A DNA stretch of 64,000 nucleotides, from positions 1-64,000 of the forward strand of contig JADLCX010000021.1 in NCBI GenBank assembly GCA_020846975.1, in the 5' to 3' direction. This stretch comes from Phycisphaerales bacterium (GTDB lineage Bacteria; Planctomycetota; Phycisphaerae; Phycisphaerales; UBA1924). The position numbers were made by a program, and so were the translations under genes. Under the pieces are notes generated by a model that was given only the letters and a program-made list of their open reading frames with translations, was not told where the DNA came from and did not search any database. Numbering within the stretch: the first letter of the stretch is position 1; each line of letters starts with the position of its first letter. Below, piece after piece: positions 48,444-56,950 of this stretch.

Positions 48444-50164
48444 ATCGAGCTCGTCCCGAATCCAGACCGACGGCTTTGCGCCCGCAGCAGGCGCGGCGGC
48501 CGCCACGCGAGCGCGACGGCCCGCGCTTTCTCAGTCGCGGCGTGCGCATCGTGCACGAGGACGATCATCTGTTGGTTGTGGACAAACCCGCCGGCATCAT
48601 CACGGCCGACCCGGCAGCCGCTTCAGGCCGGCCCGCGGCCAAAGCCGGCAGCACGCTCTTTGATATTCTGAAGAAGCACGTCAAGGACCAGCCGGATCGG
48701 CGCGCGACCCGCGCGGCGGATGGTGACCGGTATCGCGCCAAAGGCGCACGCCTGTGGATCATCCACCGGTTGGACAAGGAAGCGTCAGGCCTGCTGGTGT
48801 TCGCCAAGACCGAGCAGGCGTTCATGTGGCTGAAAGAGGATCTCCGCGCCAAGCGCATCGAACGGATCTACAGCGCGGTCGCCGAGGGCACGGTCGGCTC
48901 GCCCGGTGAGACGGGAACGATTCAGTCGTTCATGCGAGAAGAGACGCCCAAGCACGTGCGTGCCCACGGCAAGCGCGGCCGCGACGCGGATGCGGACGAG
49001 GATCAGGGCAAACTCGCGGTCACGCACTACCGCGTCGCGGCGTGCGGTTCCAACCGCACGTTGCTGGATGTCCGGCTCGACACGGGCCGCAAGAACCAGA
49101 TCCGAATCCACCTCTCCGAGAAGGGATTCCCGCTGGTAGGCGACCGCCGCTTCGGCGCCAATAGCGACGCGATCGGCCGGCTCGCGCTGCACGCGGCCGA
49201 ACTGACGCTGACTCCGCCGACCACCGGCCAGCCGCTCACGTTCCGCTCACCCGCCCCAGCCTCGTTCTACAGGTGTGTCGGCGCGGCCGTGCCGGAGGTG
49301 GAGGCCTCGGCGTCATCGACGTCCGCACCGAAGCCAACGGTGCGACCAGGCATCATCGGCAGAGATGCCGATGCCACAACCTCGTGGGAGAAGGTCGCGG
49401 ACTGGTACGACGAGATGCTTGAGGGCAAGGGCAACGACCACTACGAGGATGTGATCCTGCCCGGCGCGTTGCGCCTGTTGGGTGTCACCGCGGGCATGTC
49501 GATCCTCGATGTGGCGTGCGGCCAGGGAATCCTGAGCCGGCGGGTGGCCGCGTTGGGAGTCGCGGTCGTCGGCGTCGAAGCCTCACCCTCGCTTGTCACG
49601 GCCGCGCGTGAACGCTCGAAGGCACCGCCGAAAGGCGTGGCCCCGCTGAGGTTCGAGGTCGGCGATGCTCGCGAACTCGCCACGCTCGGACTCTCGGGTT
49701 TTGACGCCGCGGCGTGCATCATGGCGCTCTCGAACATCGACCCGCTCGAACCGGTACTCCGCGGGATCGCCGGCGCACTCAAGCCTGGGGGCGCGTTTGT
49801 TTGGATCATCACGCACCCGGCATTCCGGGCCGCGGGACAGACTTCATGGGGTTGGGACGAACAGACCAAGTCGCAGTACCGGCGCGTGGACGGGTACCTC
49901 TCACCCGGGCAGAGGAAGATCGAGATGAACCCGGGCAAGGCCGCGCGGGGCGGAGAGGCGGTCAGCACGTACACGTTTCACAGGCCGATGCAGGCGTATT
50001 TCGACGCGATGCGCCGATGCGGCTTCGTGGTCGAGCAGCTCGAAGAGTGGCCGAGCCTGCGGGCGAGCGCCTCGGGCCACCGCGCGGCGGAAGAGAACCG
50101 CGCACGCCGGGAAATCCCGTTGTTTGTCGGCGTGCGGGCGGTGCTCAGCCCGAACAGCCGGTGA
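48440..50164 (+). CDS. RluA-type pseudouridine synthase fused to a SAM-dependent methyltransferase
   Basis: A 574-residue two-domain protein. Residues about 30-280 are an RluA/RsuA-type pseudouridine synthase: VVDKPAGI near residue 47, the catalytic HRLDKEASGLLVF with Asp112, and RKNQIRIHL. A low-complexity linker (about 281-312) joins a class I methyltransferase (from about 313) with LDVACGQG at 356-363, and VVGVEASPSL, ACIMALSNID, ALKPGGAFVWII. The first half modifies RNA uridines; the second may methylate the same RNA or a small molecule. No frameshift is needed. Its start overlaps the coaB stop, and its last 20 bases overlap the end of the cytochrome gene on the other strand. Confidence 0.88.
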   Translation: MNRARPESRPTALRPQQARRPPRERDGPRFLSRGVRIVHEDDHLLVVDKPAGIITADPAAASGRPAAKAGSTLFDILKKHVKDQPDRRATRAADGDRYRAKGARLWIIHRLDKEASGLLVFAKTEQAFMWLKEDLRAKRIERIYSAVAEGTVGSPGETGTIQSFMREETPKHVRAHGKRGRDADADEDQGKLAVTHYRVAACGSNRTLLDVRLDTGRKNQIRIHLSEKGFPLVGDRRFGANSDAIGRLALHAAELTLTPPTTGQPLTFRSPAPASFYRCVGAAVPEVEASASSTSAPKPTVRPGIIGRDADATTSWEKVADWYDEMLEGKGNDHYEDVILPGALRLLGVTAGMSILDVACGQGILSRRVAALGVAVVGVEASPSLVTAARERSKAPPKGVAPLRFEVGDARELATLGLSGFDAAACIMALSNIDPLEPVLRGIAGALKPGGAFVWIITHPAFRAAGQTSWGWDEQTKSQYRRVDGYLSPGQRKIEMNPGKAARGGEAVSTYTFHRPMQAYFDAMRRCGFVVEQLEEWPSLRASASGHRAAEENRARREIPLFVGVRAVLSPNSR

Positions 50165-52016
50165 AATAGCAGGTCAGATAGTCGAAGATGTCCTGCAGCG
50201 TGGTCCCGCCCGCGCCATTGAAGTCGCCGTCGCTGTTGAACCAGTCGGTGAGAAAGTCAAAGAGGTCCTGGAGCGTCAACCCTCCGGTGCTGTTCCAATC
50301 GCACGCACACCCGAGAACAAGCGATTGGGAATCCATCTCGATCGGCGCGCTGCGTCCGCCGACAAGGTCCCACAGGTCGTAGGCGATCATGCCCTTGTTG
50401 TTGGTTTCGTTCTCATCGCGCAAAAACTCGATGTACTCTCGGGTGGTGGTCTGGTGCATGACACGCACCTCGACACGGCTGGCGCCCGCGGGGATCTCGA
50501 ACCGCGTGTCGTCCCAGTACTGCCCGTCGTTGTAGAGATTGCCCGGTGTGTGGCCCGCACCGACCGCCTCGAAGGCCGCGCGTGTGTAGCCCATCGGAGG
50601 AATGCGGTTGTCCTTGATGATGTCGCTGTTGAGCACCAGATGGAAACTCTGGCCGGGCTGCTGCCCGGAGAGCGCGGCGACCTCGGGGCTGATCGCGCTC
50701 TCCATTTCGTAGACCTTTGTGGACCCGGCATCGAGCGTGGCCTCGGCATCGTCGTACGCGCCGTGCTCTGCGACGACCTGTCCGCCCGAATCGAGGAATC
50801 GCACGTTGATCCACATGCGCCGGCCCTCGGGATAGCCCGTCGGGAGCTTGTGACCGGTGAAGTTGATGATGCGCACGTTCAGTTCGCTGCCGATGCGAGT
50901 GAGCTGGAGGTCGCTGGCGGCCTGCATCATCTGCACGTTTCGGGCGATCGCGTCGTCCACGGCCTGCCCGGTCAGCCCGGTCTCGGAGTCGAAGTAGGCC
51001 GAGCGCACGGCCCTGAGCACCCACGAGTTGGCCCCGTTGAGGTTGTGCTGCGGGAGTTTCGGGCGCATCGGACCGTCCAGCGCGCAACCGGTGCCGTTCA
51101 CGCCGGGCATATGGCAATCCTGGCAACTCGAAACCGCGCCGCGCGTGCCGCCGAAGCGGCCGGCAAGGTCCACGGGAGCCTGGGCGAACAGGCTGTTGGC
51201 CCACTCGCTGTAGGTGCGTTGCTCCGGGTATTGCTGGTACTTGCTCGGCCCGGGCTCGTCCACCGTGTTGAGCTCGTACTCCCCGTTGGCCTGGCGCGTG
51301 AACGTCGGGATGCTGACATCGTGGCACGTACCGCACATCTGGGACGATTCGTGGAACGGAGATTGGAGGAACTGGTGGAAGCCTGGCCACCCGCCAAACT
51401 CGGTACTGGCCCAATCGGCCTGGAGATCGAACGGCCCGCGGCGGCGGTCGCGCGGATCGAACACGAAGCTTCCGTTGTGCGGATCGGCCAACGGCGGCGG
51501 CGACACGCCGGCAAGTATTGATTCGTCCACCGCGGGGCTGACGCCCGGCGCGTACTGCGGGTTGACCATCCGGTGGCAGACCGAGCAGGAGACACCCTCG
51601 AAGTCCGTGCCAGTGAGCGCCGAGCCGTCGGGTGGGACCGAATGCCCGGCCATGAACCCGCCCGGCGAGTGGCACCGGATGCAAGACTCGCCCGCGTTGG
51701 CCGCATCCTGATTCGCGATCGCGAGCGCGGCATGGAAAATCGGATCGCGCGCCGCCTGACCCATCATGCTGGCGGCCCAGCGGTTGTACGGAGCCTGTTC
51801 CTCGGCGTAGTCGGCGTGACAGAACGCGCACTGCTCGGTGGAGATCAGCGGATCCACCAGCGAACCGGGCTGGCTGCCGGGGGTGTAGAAGTCAGTCCGA
51901 GTCGTGGGGAGGGGCTGCGAAGCGATCGCGATCGTCGCCACGCCACCGGCGAATACGCCCAGCCACATACCTTCGATCAGGCGCCTGCGGGTCACAGATG
52001 TGCGGGATTGAACCAA
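50145..52016 (-). CDS. Five-haem c-type cytochrome with GC-type dockerin-like C terminus
   Basis: A 623-residue exported protein. A basic start and hydrophobic segment (residues 11-32) act as signal or anchor. Five CxxCH haem c motifs lie in the first half: CAFCH (63), CIRCH (112), CSVCH (144), CGTCH (228), CQDCH (298). The middle has FTGHKLPTGYPEGRRMW, seen in multihaem cytochromes of the perchlorate/nitrite-associated (cytochrome c-554-like) type. Residues 570-623 are a dockerin-like tail with CDWN, LFDFLTDWF and IFDYLTCYF, as in the 376-residue protein at 12078. It probably works outside the cytoplasm in electron transfer. The tail overlaps the neighbouring gene by 20 bases. Confidence 0.87.
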   Translation of the reverse strand: MVQSRTSVTRRRLIEGMWLGVFAGGVATIAIASQPLPTTRTDFYTPGSQPGSLVDPLISTEQCAFCHADYAEEQAPYNRWAASMMGQAARDPIFHAALAIANQDAANAGESCIRCHSPGGFMAGHSVPPDGSALTGTDFEGVSCSVCHRMVNPQYAPGVSPAVDESILAGVSPPPLADPHNGSFVFDPRDRRRGPFDLQADWASTEFGGWPGFHQFLQSPFHESSQMCGTCHDVSIPTFTRQANGEYELNTVDEPGPSKYQQYPEQRTYSEWANSLFAQAPVDLAGRFGGTRGAVSSCQDCHMPGVNGTGCALDGPMRPKLPQHNLNGANSWVLRAVRSAYFDSETGLTGQAVDDAIARNVQMMQAASDLQLTRIGSELNVRIINFTGHKLPTGYPEGRRMWINVRFLDSGGQVVAEHGAYDDAEATLDAGSTKVYEMESAISPEVAALSGQQPGQSFHLVLNSDIIKDNRIPPMGYTRAAFEAVGAGHTPGNLYNDGQYWDDTRFEIPAGASRVEVRVMHQTTTREYIEFLRDENETNNKGMIAYDLWDLVGGRSAPIEMDSQSLVLGCACDWNSTGGLTLQDLFDFLTDWFNSDGDFNGAGGTTLQDIFDYLTCYFTGCSG

Positions 52017-52227
52017 GTGAACTCCCTCCGTGGAAGGGCTGACGCCCGAACACTGTTGCCAACTCGCACCAATCCCGAGGGCGGACGAGGCCGCGTTCCC
52101 GGTCCGCTGAAAGGGCGGGCAGAAGATCTATCGGAGGATACGTCTGCCGGAAGAAGGTGGATGCGGTGTTCGCCTGCCGGTTGGACAGTTGAGACAGCGT
52201 TTCAGGCTGGTGTTGGTCCGGGAACAG

Positions 52228-53130
52228 TCAGGTCGGGCGGACCAGGCAGACGGGACCTGTCCAGCGACACAACCCCTCGTGGGCGGCAAGATCGAGAAGT
52301 CGCTGGATGGACATAAGGCCGCGGCCGGATGGGGGCGGGCCGGCATCGACTGTCAGGTCGCTCACGTACATGTCGATGTAGCGGTCGGCCTGCGCGCGAG
52401 AGATCTCGGGCGCGAATCGCATCGCGTACCTGGTCGATTCGTCGCGGTGCATAAGCGCGTGACGGATGGAACGATCGAGGATGGCGGTGACCTCTCGGAG
52501 CGTGCCGGGGCCGTGGCGGTGCTCGAGATCGCGGCGGAGCGCGTTGCCGCCCAGAGGGAGAGGGAGGCCGGTTCGCTCAAGCCACCACGCGCCCAGATCG
52601 AGGAGTTGAACCAGGCCGAGGTCGGCGAACGTCAGTTGCGACTGGTGGATGAGCAGGCCCGCATCCGCGCGGCCGGCGGCGACCGCGTCGAGAATCTGAT
52701 CGAAGGGCAGTTCGAGCGTCCGGAAGGTCTGGCCTCGCTCCTTCAACGCGAGCGAGAGCAGGAGGTACGCGGTGGTGCGGGCTCCGGGAACGGCAATGAG
52801 CGGCTCGGCGGGCAGTTCCGTGCCAGCGACGAGCTTCGGCCCGTAACCCTCGCCGAACGAGCCACCACAGGATGTGAGCGCGTAGCGATCGGCAACCATC
52901 GCCCAGGCAAACACGGAGAGGGCCGTGATGTCCAGGTCACAGTGCTCGATCGCGCGACGGTTGAGCACGTCGATGTCGGCGGGCAATGCGCGGAAGGTGA
53001 AGCGTCCGGTGTCGAGGGCGGGTGGGCTGACGACGCGCGTATGGTCGTCGGGGTCGATCATGCCGGTGATCGGCCACCACATGAAAACGTCGTCCGGGTC
53101 GGGAGAATGGGCAAGGGTGAGGGCGATCAA
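52228..53130 (-). CDS. MqnD-like menaquinone biosynthesis protein
   Basis: About 300 residues of the MqnA/MqnD/substrate-binding-fold family. It starts LIALTLAHSPDPDDVFMWWPI, matching the MqnD-type opening AHSPDSDDAF. Next is DITALSVFAWAMVADRYAL, and GLLIHQSQLTFADLGL, matching the family's IHE-type catalytic region. MqnD cleaves cyclic de-hypoxanthine futalosine to 1,4-dihydroxy-6-naphthoate in the futalosine route to menaquinone. The start is a TTG; a further TTG at 53205 would add 25 residues. No other mqn gene is near. This is the first gene upstream of tRNA-Gly on this strand. Confidence 0.8.
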   Translation of the reverse strand: MIALTLAHSPDPDDVFMWWPITGMIDPDDHTRVVSPPALDTGRFTFRALPADIDVLNRRAIEHCDLDITALSVFAWAMVADRYALTSCGGSFGEGYGPKLVAGTELPAEPLIAVPGARTTAYLLLSLALKERGQTFRTLELPFDQILDAVAAGRADAGLLIHQSQLTFADLGLVQLLDLGAWWLERTGLPLPLGGNALRRDLEHRHGPGTLREVTAILDRSIRHALMHRDESTRYAMRFAPEISRAQADRYIDMYVSDLTVDAGPPPSGRGLMSIQRLLDLAAHEGLCRWTGPVCLVRPT

Positions 53131-53252
53131 GCCCGATCGTAACGCGTTTGGCCTCGATAATCCGGCGTACGCCGCCCCGGCTGCAAGCACCAAGAACCAA
53201 TACAAGTGCCCCTTGAAAACAAGGGGCCGTGCGAGTCTGGCAAGAACTGAAA

Positions 53253-53324
53253 AGAGGGCGAAGGGGCTTGAACCCTCGACCTACACGTTGGCAACGTGTC
53301 GCTCTACCACTGAGCTACGCCCTC
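53253..53324 (-). tRNA. tRNA-Gly (anticodon GCC)
   Basis: Minus-strand cloverleaf with acceptor GAGGGCG/CGCCCTC, D-arm TAGCTCAG, anticodon loop TTGCCAA, T-arm GGTTCAAGCC and discriminator T, as usual for Gly. CCA is not encoded. Confidence 0.95.
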
Positions 53325-53347
53325 GAGGGAAACTGGTTGTGGGTGGG

Positions 53348-53376
53348 AGTGTATGGTCGGCACCGCCACGGGTCAA
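53348..53376 (-). promoter_or_regulatory. Promoter for tRNA-Gly
   Basis: On the minus strand TTGACC (complement of 53371-53376), 17 bases, then TACACT (complement of 53348-53353). It stands 23 bases before the tRNA and overlaps the dsbD stop codon region, so the tRNA can be expressed independently of dsbD. Confidence 0.55.
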
Positions 53377-55307
53377 CGGGAGGCAGCCGGCAACACAGCC
53401 GCGGCGGAGCCCGTGCCTCGGGCCCTTTCGATCGCGTCGAGCACCTGCTGGGGTGTGTAGCTGTCGAACTTGAGAGGATCCTTCAGGCCGGGCCCATAGA
53501 TCGCCAGAAGGGGGATGCCGACCCAGTCGAGCTCCTTCAGTTTCGCCGTCCCGTCGGGATTGTCACCCGTGAAATCCACCTTGATGGGCGTCACTCTGGG
53601 CCCGTCGTTGAGAATCTTCACGATGTCCTTACGATGCAGGACGCCGGATTCGAGGGTCTTGCAGTTCAGGCACCATTCAGCGGTAAAGTCGACAACCACG
53701 ACGTTGCCGGCCTTGACCGCGTCCTGGAACCGCTGCGGGGTGTAGTACACCCAGTTGATCGGGCCGTGACTGCTGAGCAGCGTCGCGACCGCCCCGCTCG
53801 CAGCCACGACCACCAGGCCAAGCCCGCCGAAGATCGCTCGTTTGCCGGGCTTGGAGGTGATCTTGAAAGTCTTGTAGACCAGCAACCCGCCCGCGAACAC
53901 CCCGAGCAATCCGACGATCCACCAGTAGAACCGGCTGGGCGGATTCGGGGGCGCCTGCAACCAGCCGGCGATGGGAGGCCCCATGAAGAACACCGCGACC
54001 GCAAGCATGAGCAACCCCATGACCTGCTTGATGAGCTCGCTGGCCGGCCCGGTCCTGGGCATGCGCTTCACCAGCCCCGGGCTCGCCGAGAGGACCAGGT
54101 AGGGAAGCGCCATCCCGGCGCCGATCGCCGCAAACGTGGCCATCGAGGTAACCGGTGACTGCGTAACGGCCCACGCAGCCGCCGCGCCCATGAACGGCGC
54201 CGTGCAGGGCGTGCTGAGCACCGCGGTCAGGATTCCGAACAGGAACGAACCGTGCACGGACTCGTGCTTGGGATTGATCATGTACACCCAGTTGGGCAAG
54301 CCGACAGAGAACGTTCCAAGCATGCCCAGCGCCATGAAGAGCATGAAGACACCGACGGCGATGCCGAAGGCGGGGTACTGAAAGAGGTGGCTGATCGTCT
54401 TGAAACTCGCCAACGAGGCCATGAGTCCGCCGATGACGAGCCAGAAGGCCACCACACCTATCGACATGACGATGCCGAGGAACAGGCAGCGGCGGGGATT
54501 CCCGGCCGCGTTGCTGAGGCCGATGATCTTGATGGGAATGACCGGGAGCACGCACGGGGTAAAGTTGAGCAGCAACCCGCCGAGCGCGGCGAGCAGGAGC
54601 AGCAGAGCGAAACCGCCGCCGCTGGGGTCGATGGTGATGGTCTTGCCGAACAACTGGAACGTGATCGTGCGCTTGGTCGGCGAGCCCTTGCCCCACTGAG
54701 TCAGGTCGTACGTCTTGAACAGGTCGGGCTCGTTGAGCCTGGCCTGCTCGGTGGAGCCCGCGGCGAGGATGCGCACGCTCGCGGTCAGCCTGCGTTTCTG
54801 CGGGCTTGTGCAGATGTTCTCATCGCAGGCCTGGTTGTCGACTCGGATGGTGATTTCGGCCGGGCCCGGTGGCGCGTTGGCGGCGACCTGAATTCGGATG
54901 AACGCGATCGCCTTGTGGGAATAGAGCGGCGCAGTCAGCGACTCCGACTCGCCGGTGGGATCGGCCACCTTGGCCGGCTTGGCCTCGGGCCACTGGATTC
55001 CGTCTATCCTCTCGACCCATGCCGGCTTTTCGACCGCCTCGATCTCGGTGCGGATGGCGAACTCGGCGATCGATGCGGGCAGCTCTACATGGACCGCGGG
55101 CCAACTGTGGAAGTGCTCATCGTGGTCCATCACCACCGCGATGGCGAACTGTTCTCCGGGGCGGACGGCATCCTTCTGAGGGACGACTCGAACCGTGACG
55201 GGATCTGCGGGCTGGGCGACCGCCGGGGCGGCCGCCAAGCCCAGCAATACCGACAACACCGCGATCAATCGCGGCCAAGACTGAACGAGAGGTGCGGTCG
55301 GGGACAT
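53373..55307 (-). CDS. DsbD-type thiol:disulfide interchange protein
   Basis: A 644-residue membrane reductase that moves electrons from cytoplasmic thioredoxin to periplasmic targets. Signal peptide (about 1-31); DsbD-alpha-like domain with the Cys161/Cys166 pair (ACDENIC); eight predicted membrane helices with a Cys in each of two conserved turns (FTPCVLP at 252, STPCTAP at 368); C-terminal thioredoxin domain with WCLNC (545-549). All six redox cysteines are present. Such a protein can serve cytochrome c maturation, fitting the multihaem protein 1.4 kb away, but that is context only. Confidence 0.93.
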   Translation of the reverse strand: MSPTAPLVQSWPRLIAVLSVLLGLAAAPAVAQPADPVTVRVVPQKDAVRPGEQFAIAVVMDHDEHFHSWPAVHVELPASIAEFAIRTEIEAVEKPAWVERIDGIQWPEAKPAKVADPTGESESLTAPLYSHKAIAFIRIQVAANAPPGPAEITIRVDNQACDENICTSPQKRRLTASVRILAAGSTEQARLNEPDLFKTYDLTQWGKGSPTKRTITFQLFGKTITIDPSGGGFALLLLLAALGGLLLNFTPCVLPVIPIKIIGLSNAAGNPRRCLFLGIVMSIGVVAFWLVIGGLMASLASFKTISHLFQYPAFGIAVGVFMLFMALGMLGTFSVGLPNWVYMINPKHESVHGSFLFGILTAVLSTPCTAPFMGAAAAWAVTQSPVTSMATFAAIGAGMALPYLVLSASPGLVKRMPRTGPASELIKQVMGLLMLAVAVFFMGPPIAGWLQAPPNPPSRFYWWIVGLLGVFAGGLLVYKTFKITSKPGKRAIFGGLGLVVVAASGAVATLLSSHGPINWVYYTPQRFQDAVKAGNVVVVDFTAEWCLNCKTLESGVLHRKDIVKILNDGPRVTPIKVDFTGDNPDGTAKLKELDWVGIPLLAIYGPGLKDPLKFDSYTPQQVLDAIERARGTGSAAAVLPAASR

Positions 55308-55495
55308 GGTGTGATTCTTACTCGTTCGTGCGGGAAAGGTTGCCGCACGGGTTGGTGTTCGGACGGGCGGTCGGGGGTCGGCGTGACGTTCTGACGTGAC
55401 CGCTGCGATGCCTCAAGCGTAGTTCGGGATACGTCCGATAGTGTGGTCGCCCCCGCAATTCTCAACGCCGCACGCCCCAACCTCGCCTCTCCCGC

Positions 55496-56512
55496 ATGGC
55501 CGACATCCTTCAGCAATCCGACATCGACGCCCTGCTCGCCGCTGTGGACGCCGGGGATGTGCACGAGGAGCAGGATGCGGTCCAGATCTTCAGCCGCCAT
55601 CGGCGTGACTTGGAGAGCGTGGAGGTCCGGCTCTACGACTTCAAGCGGCCGGAGCGCGTCAGCAAGGACCAGATGCGGGCGATGCAGACGCTGCACGAAG
55701 CGTTCGCACGGAACTTCGGCGCCGCGCTCTCCGGGTTCCTGCGGACGATCGTCGAGGTCAAGGTCGCCAACTGCGAGCAGATGACCTACGCCGAGTTCAT
55801 CGCGGGTCTGCCCAACCCGACCAGCTTCAACCTCGTCGAGGCCAAGCCGCTCGAAGGGCAGATGTGCCTGGAGATCAGCCCGCTCATCATCTACCCGATC
55901 ATCGATCGCCTTCTCGGCGGGACCAACAGCGAGCTGTTCATCCCGCAACGCCCCATGACGCTGATCGAGACGCGGCTCATCAGCAAGATCACGACGCGCG
56001 GACTGGCCGCGCTGAGCGAGGCCTGGCAGAGCATCCGCAACCTCGACTTCCGCATCGTCGCTGAAGAAAGCAATCCGCAGCTCGTGCAGATCGTGCCGCC
56101 GAACGAGGTCGTGGTGGTGATCGGCTTCGAGCTCAAGCTCGCCAACCGCGCGGGAACGATGAACCTGTGCTTCCCGTTCAACGTGATCGAGCCGCTGATG
56201 GACGATCTGTCGAGCCGGAGCTGGTTCAACAACCCCAAGGCGGGCAAGGAAACCAGCCTGAAAGGCCGAATTGCCGGCCACCTCGGCCGCGCGCCCCTGA
56301 CCGCGACGGGCCTGCTCGCCGAGACAACCATCACACTCAGGGATCTGATGAACCTGTCGGTCGGCGATCTGATCGTCACGGATCGGCCCGCCAGCAGCAA
56401 CGTGGTGCTCTGCCTCGAGAACGAGAAGAGCTTCCTGGCCAACATCGGACAATACAAGGGCAACCGAGCCCTGCGGGTGGTGAGGGCCGTGAAGGAAGGG
56501 GATCGGGTGTAG
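55496..56512 (+). CDS. fliM: Flagellar motor switch protein FliM
   Basis: A 338-residue switch (C-ring) protein. It begins with the CheY-binding peptide [13 protein letters not shown], then has the CheC-like middle domain (MRAMQTLHEAFARNF, PTSFNLVEAKPLEG) and a C-terminal SpoA domain (LSVGDLIVTDRPASSNVVL). Length is usual. No other flagellar gene is near; fliM is here as a single gene divergent from dsbD. It has no visible ribosome-binding site beyond a weak purine stretch. Confidence 0.95.
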   Translation: MADILQQSDIDALLAAVDAGDVHEEQDAVQIFSRHRRDLESVEVRLYDFKRPERVSKDQMRAMQTLHEAFARNFGAALSGFLRTIVEVKVANCEQMTYAEFIAGLPNPTSFNLVEAKPLEGQMCLEISPLIIYPIIDRLLGGTNSELFIPQRPMTLIETRLISKITTRGLAALSEAWQSIRNLDFRIVAEESNPQLVQIVPPNEVVVVIGFELKLANRAGTMNLCFPFNVIEPLMDDLSSRSWFNNPKAGKETSLKGRIAGHLGRAPLTATGLLAETTITLRDLMNLSVGDLIVTDRPASSNVVLCLENEKSFLANIGQYKGNRALRVVRAVKEGDRV

Positions 56513-56521
56513 TCGCGGCGG

Positions 56522-56950
56522 CTACGCCGCGGCTCTCGCCGCGACCCAACCGAGCCAAACCGCCCCAAGACCTCCGAGCACGCTCGCGAGCACGTACACA
56601 ACCGCTCGACCTTGCTGGCCTCCCTGCACAAGTTCGAGGGTCTCCTTTCCGAACGCGGAGAACGTCGTGAAGCCGCCGAGCAGGCCCACCATCAGCGCCC
56701 CACGCACGAAGTCTCTCGTTGATTCCGACGCGATACGTTCGGTGACGACCATCAGGACGCCGATCGATAGGCACCCAGCAATGTTCACCACCAGCGTGCC
56801 GAGCGGAAACGCCGGCGGAATCGGCCCCGATCGAGACTGGATCAGCGATCCGATCGCGTGACGCAACAGCCCGCCCGCCCCCGCGCCGACGAAGATCACC
56901 AGACACTTCAGCACATCGAACTCTCGGACGGATGGATGCTGCTCGATCAT
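56522..56950 (-). CDS. crcB: Fluoride ion channel CrcB/Fluc
   Basis: A 142-residue four-helix protein. The key family motifs are GGLLRHAIG near residue 27, GTLVVNIAGC, and GFTTFSAFGKET (TM3 break with phenylalanines). Two such subunits form a channel that exports fluoride. It lacks a fluoride riboswitch upstream because its start overlaps the stop of the DUF4340 gene (ATGA). It is the last gene of the Gld-type operon. Confidence 0.94.
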   Translation of the reverse strand: MIEQHPSVREFDVLKCLVIFVGAGAGGLLRHAIGSLIQSRSGPIPPAFPLGTLVVNIAGCLSIGVLMVVTERIASESTRDFVRGALMVGLLGGFTTFSAFGKETLELVQGGQQGRAVVYVLASVLGGLGAVWLGWVAARAAA

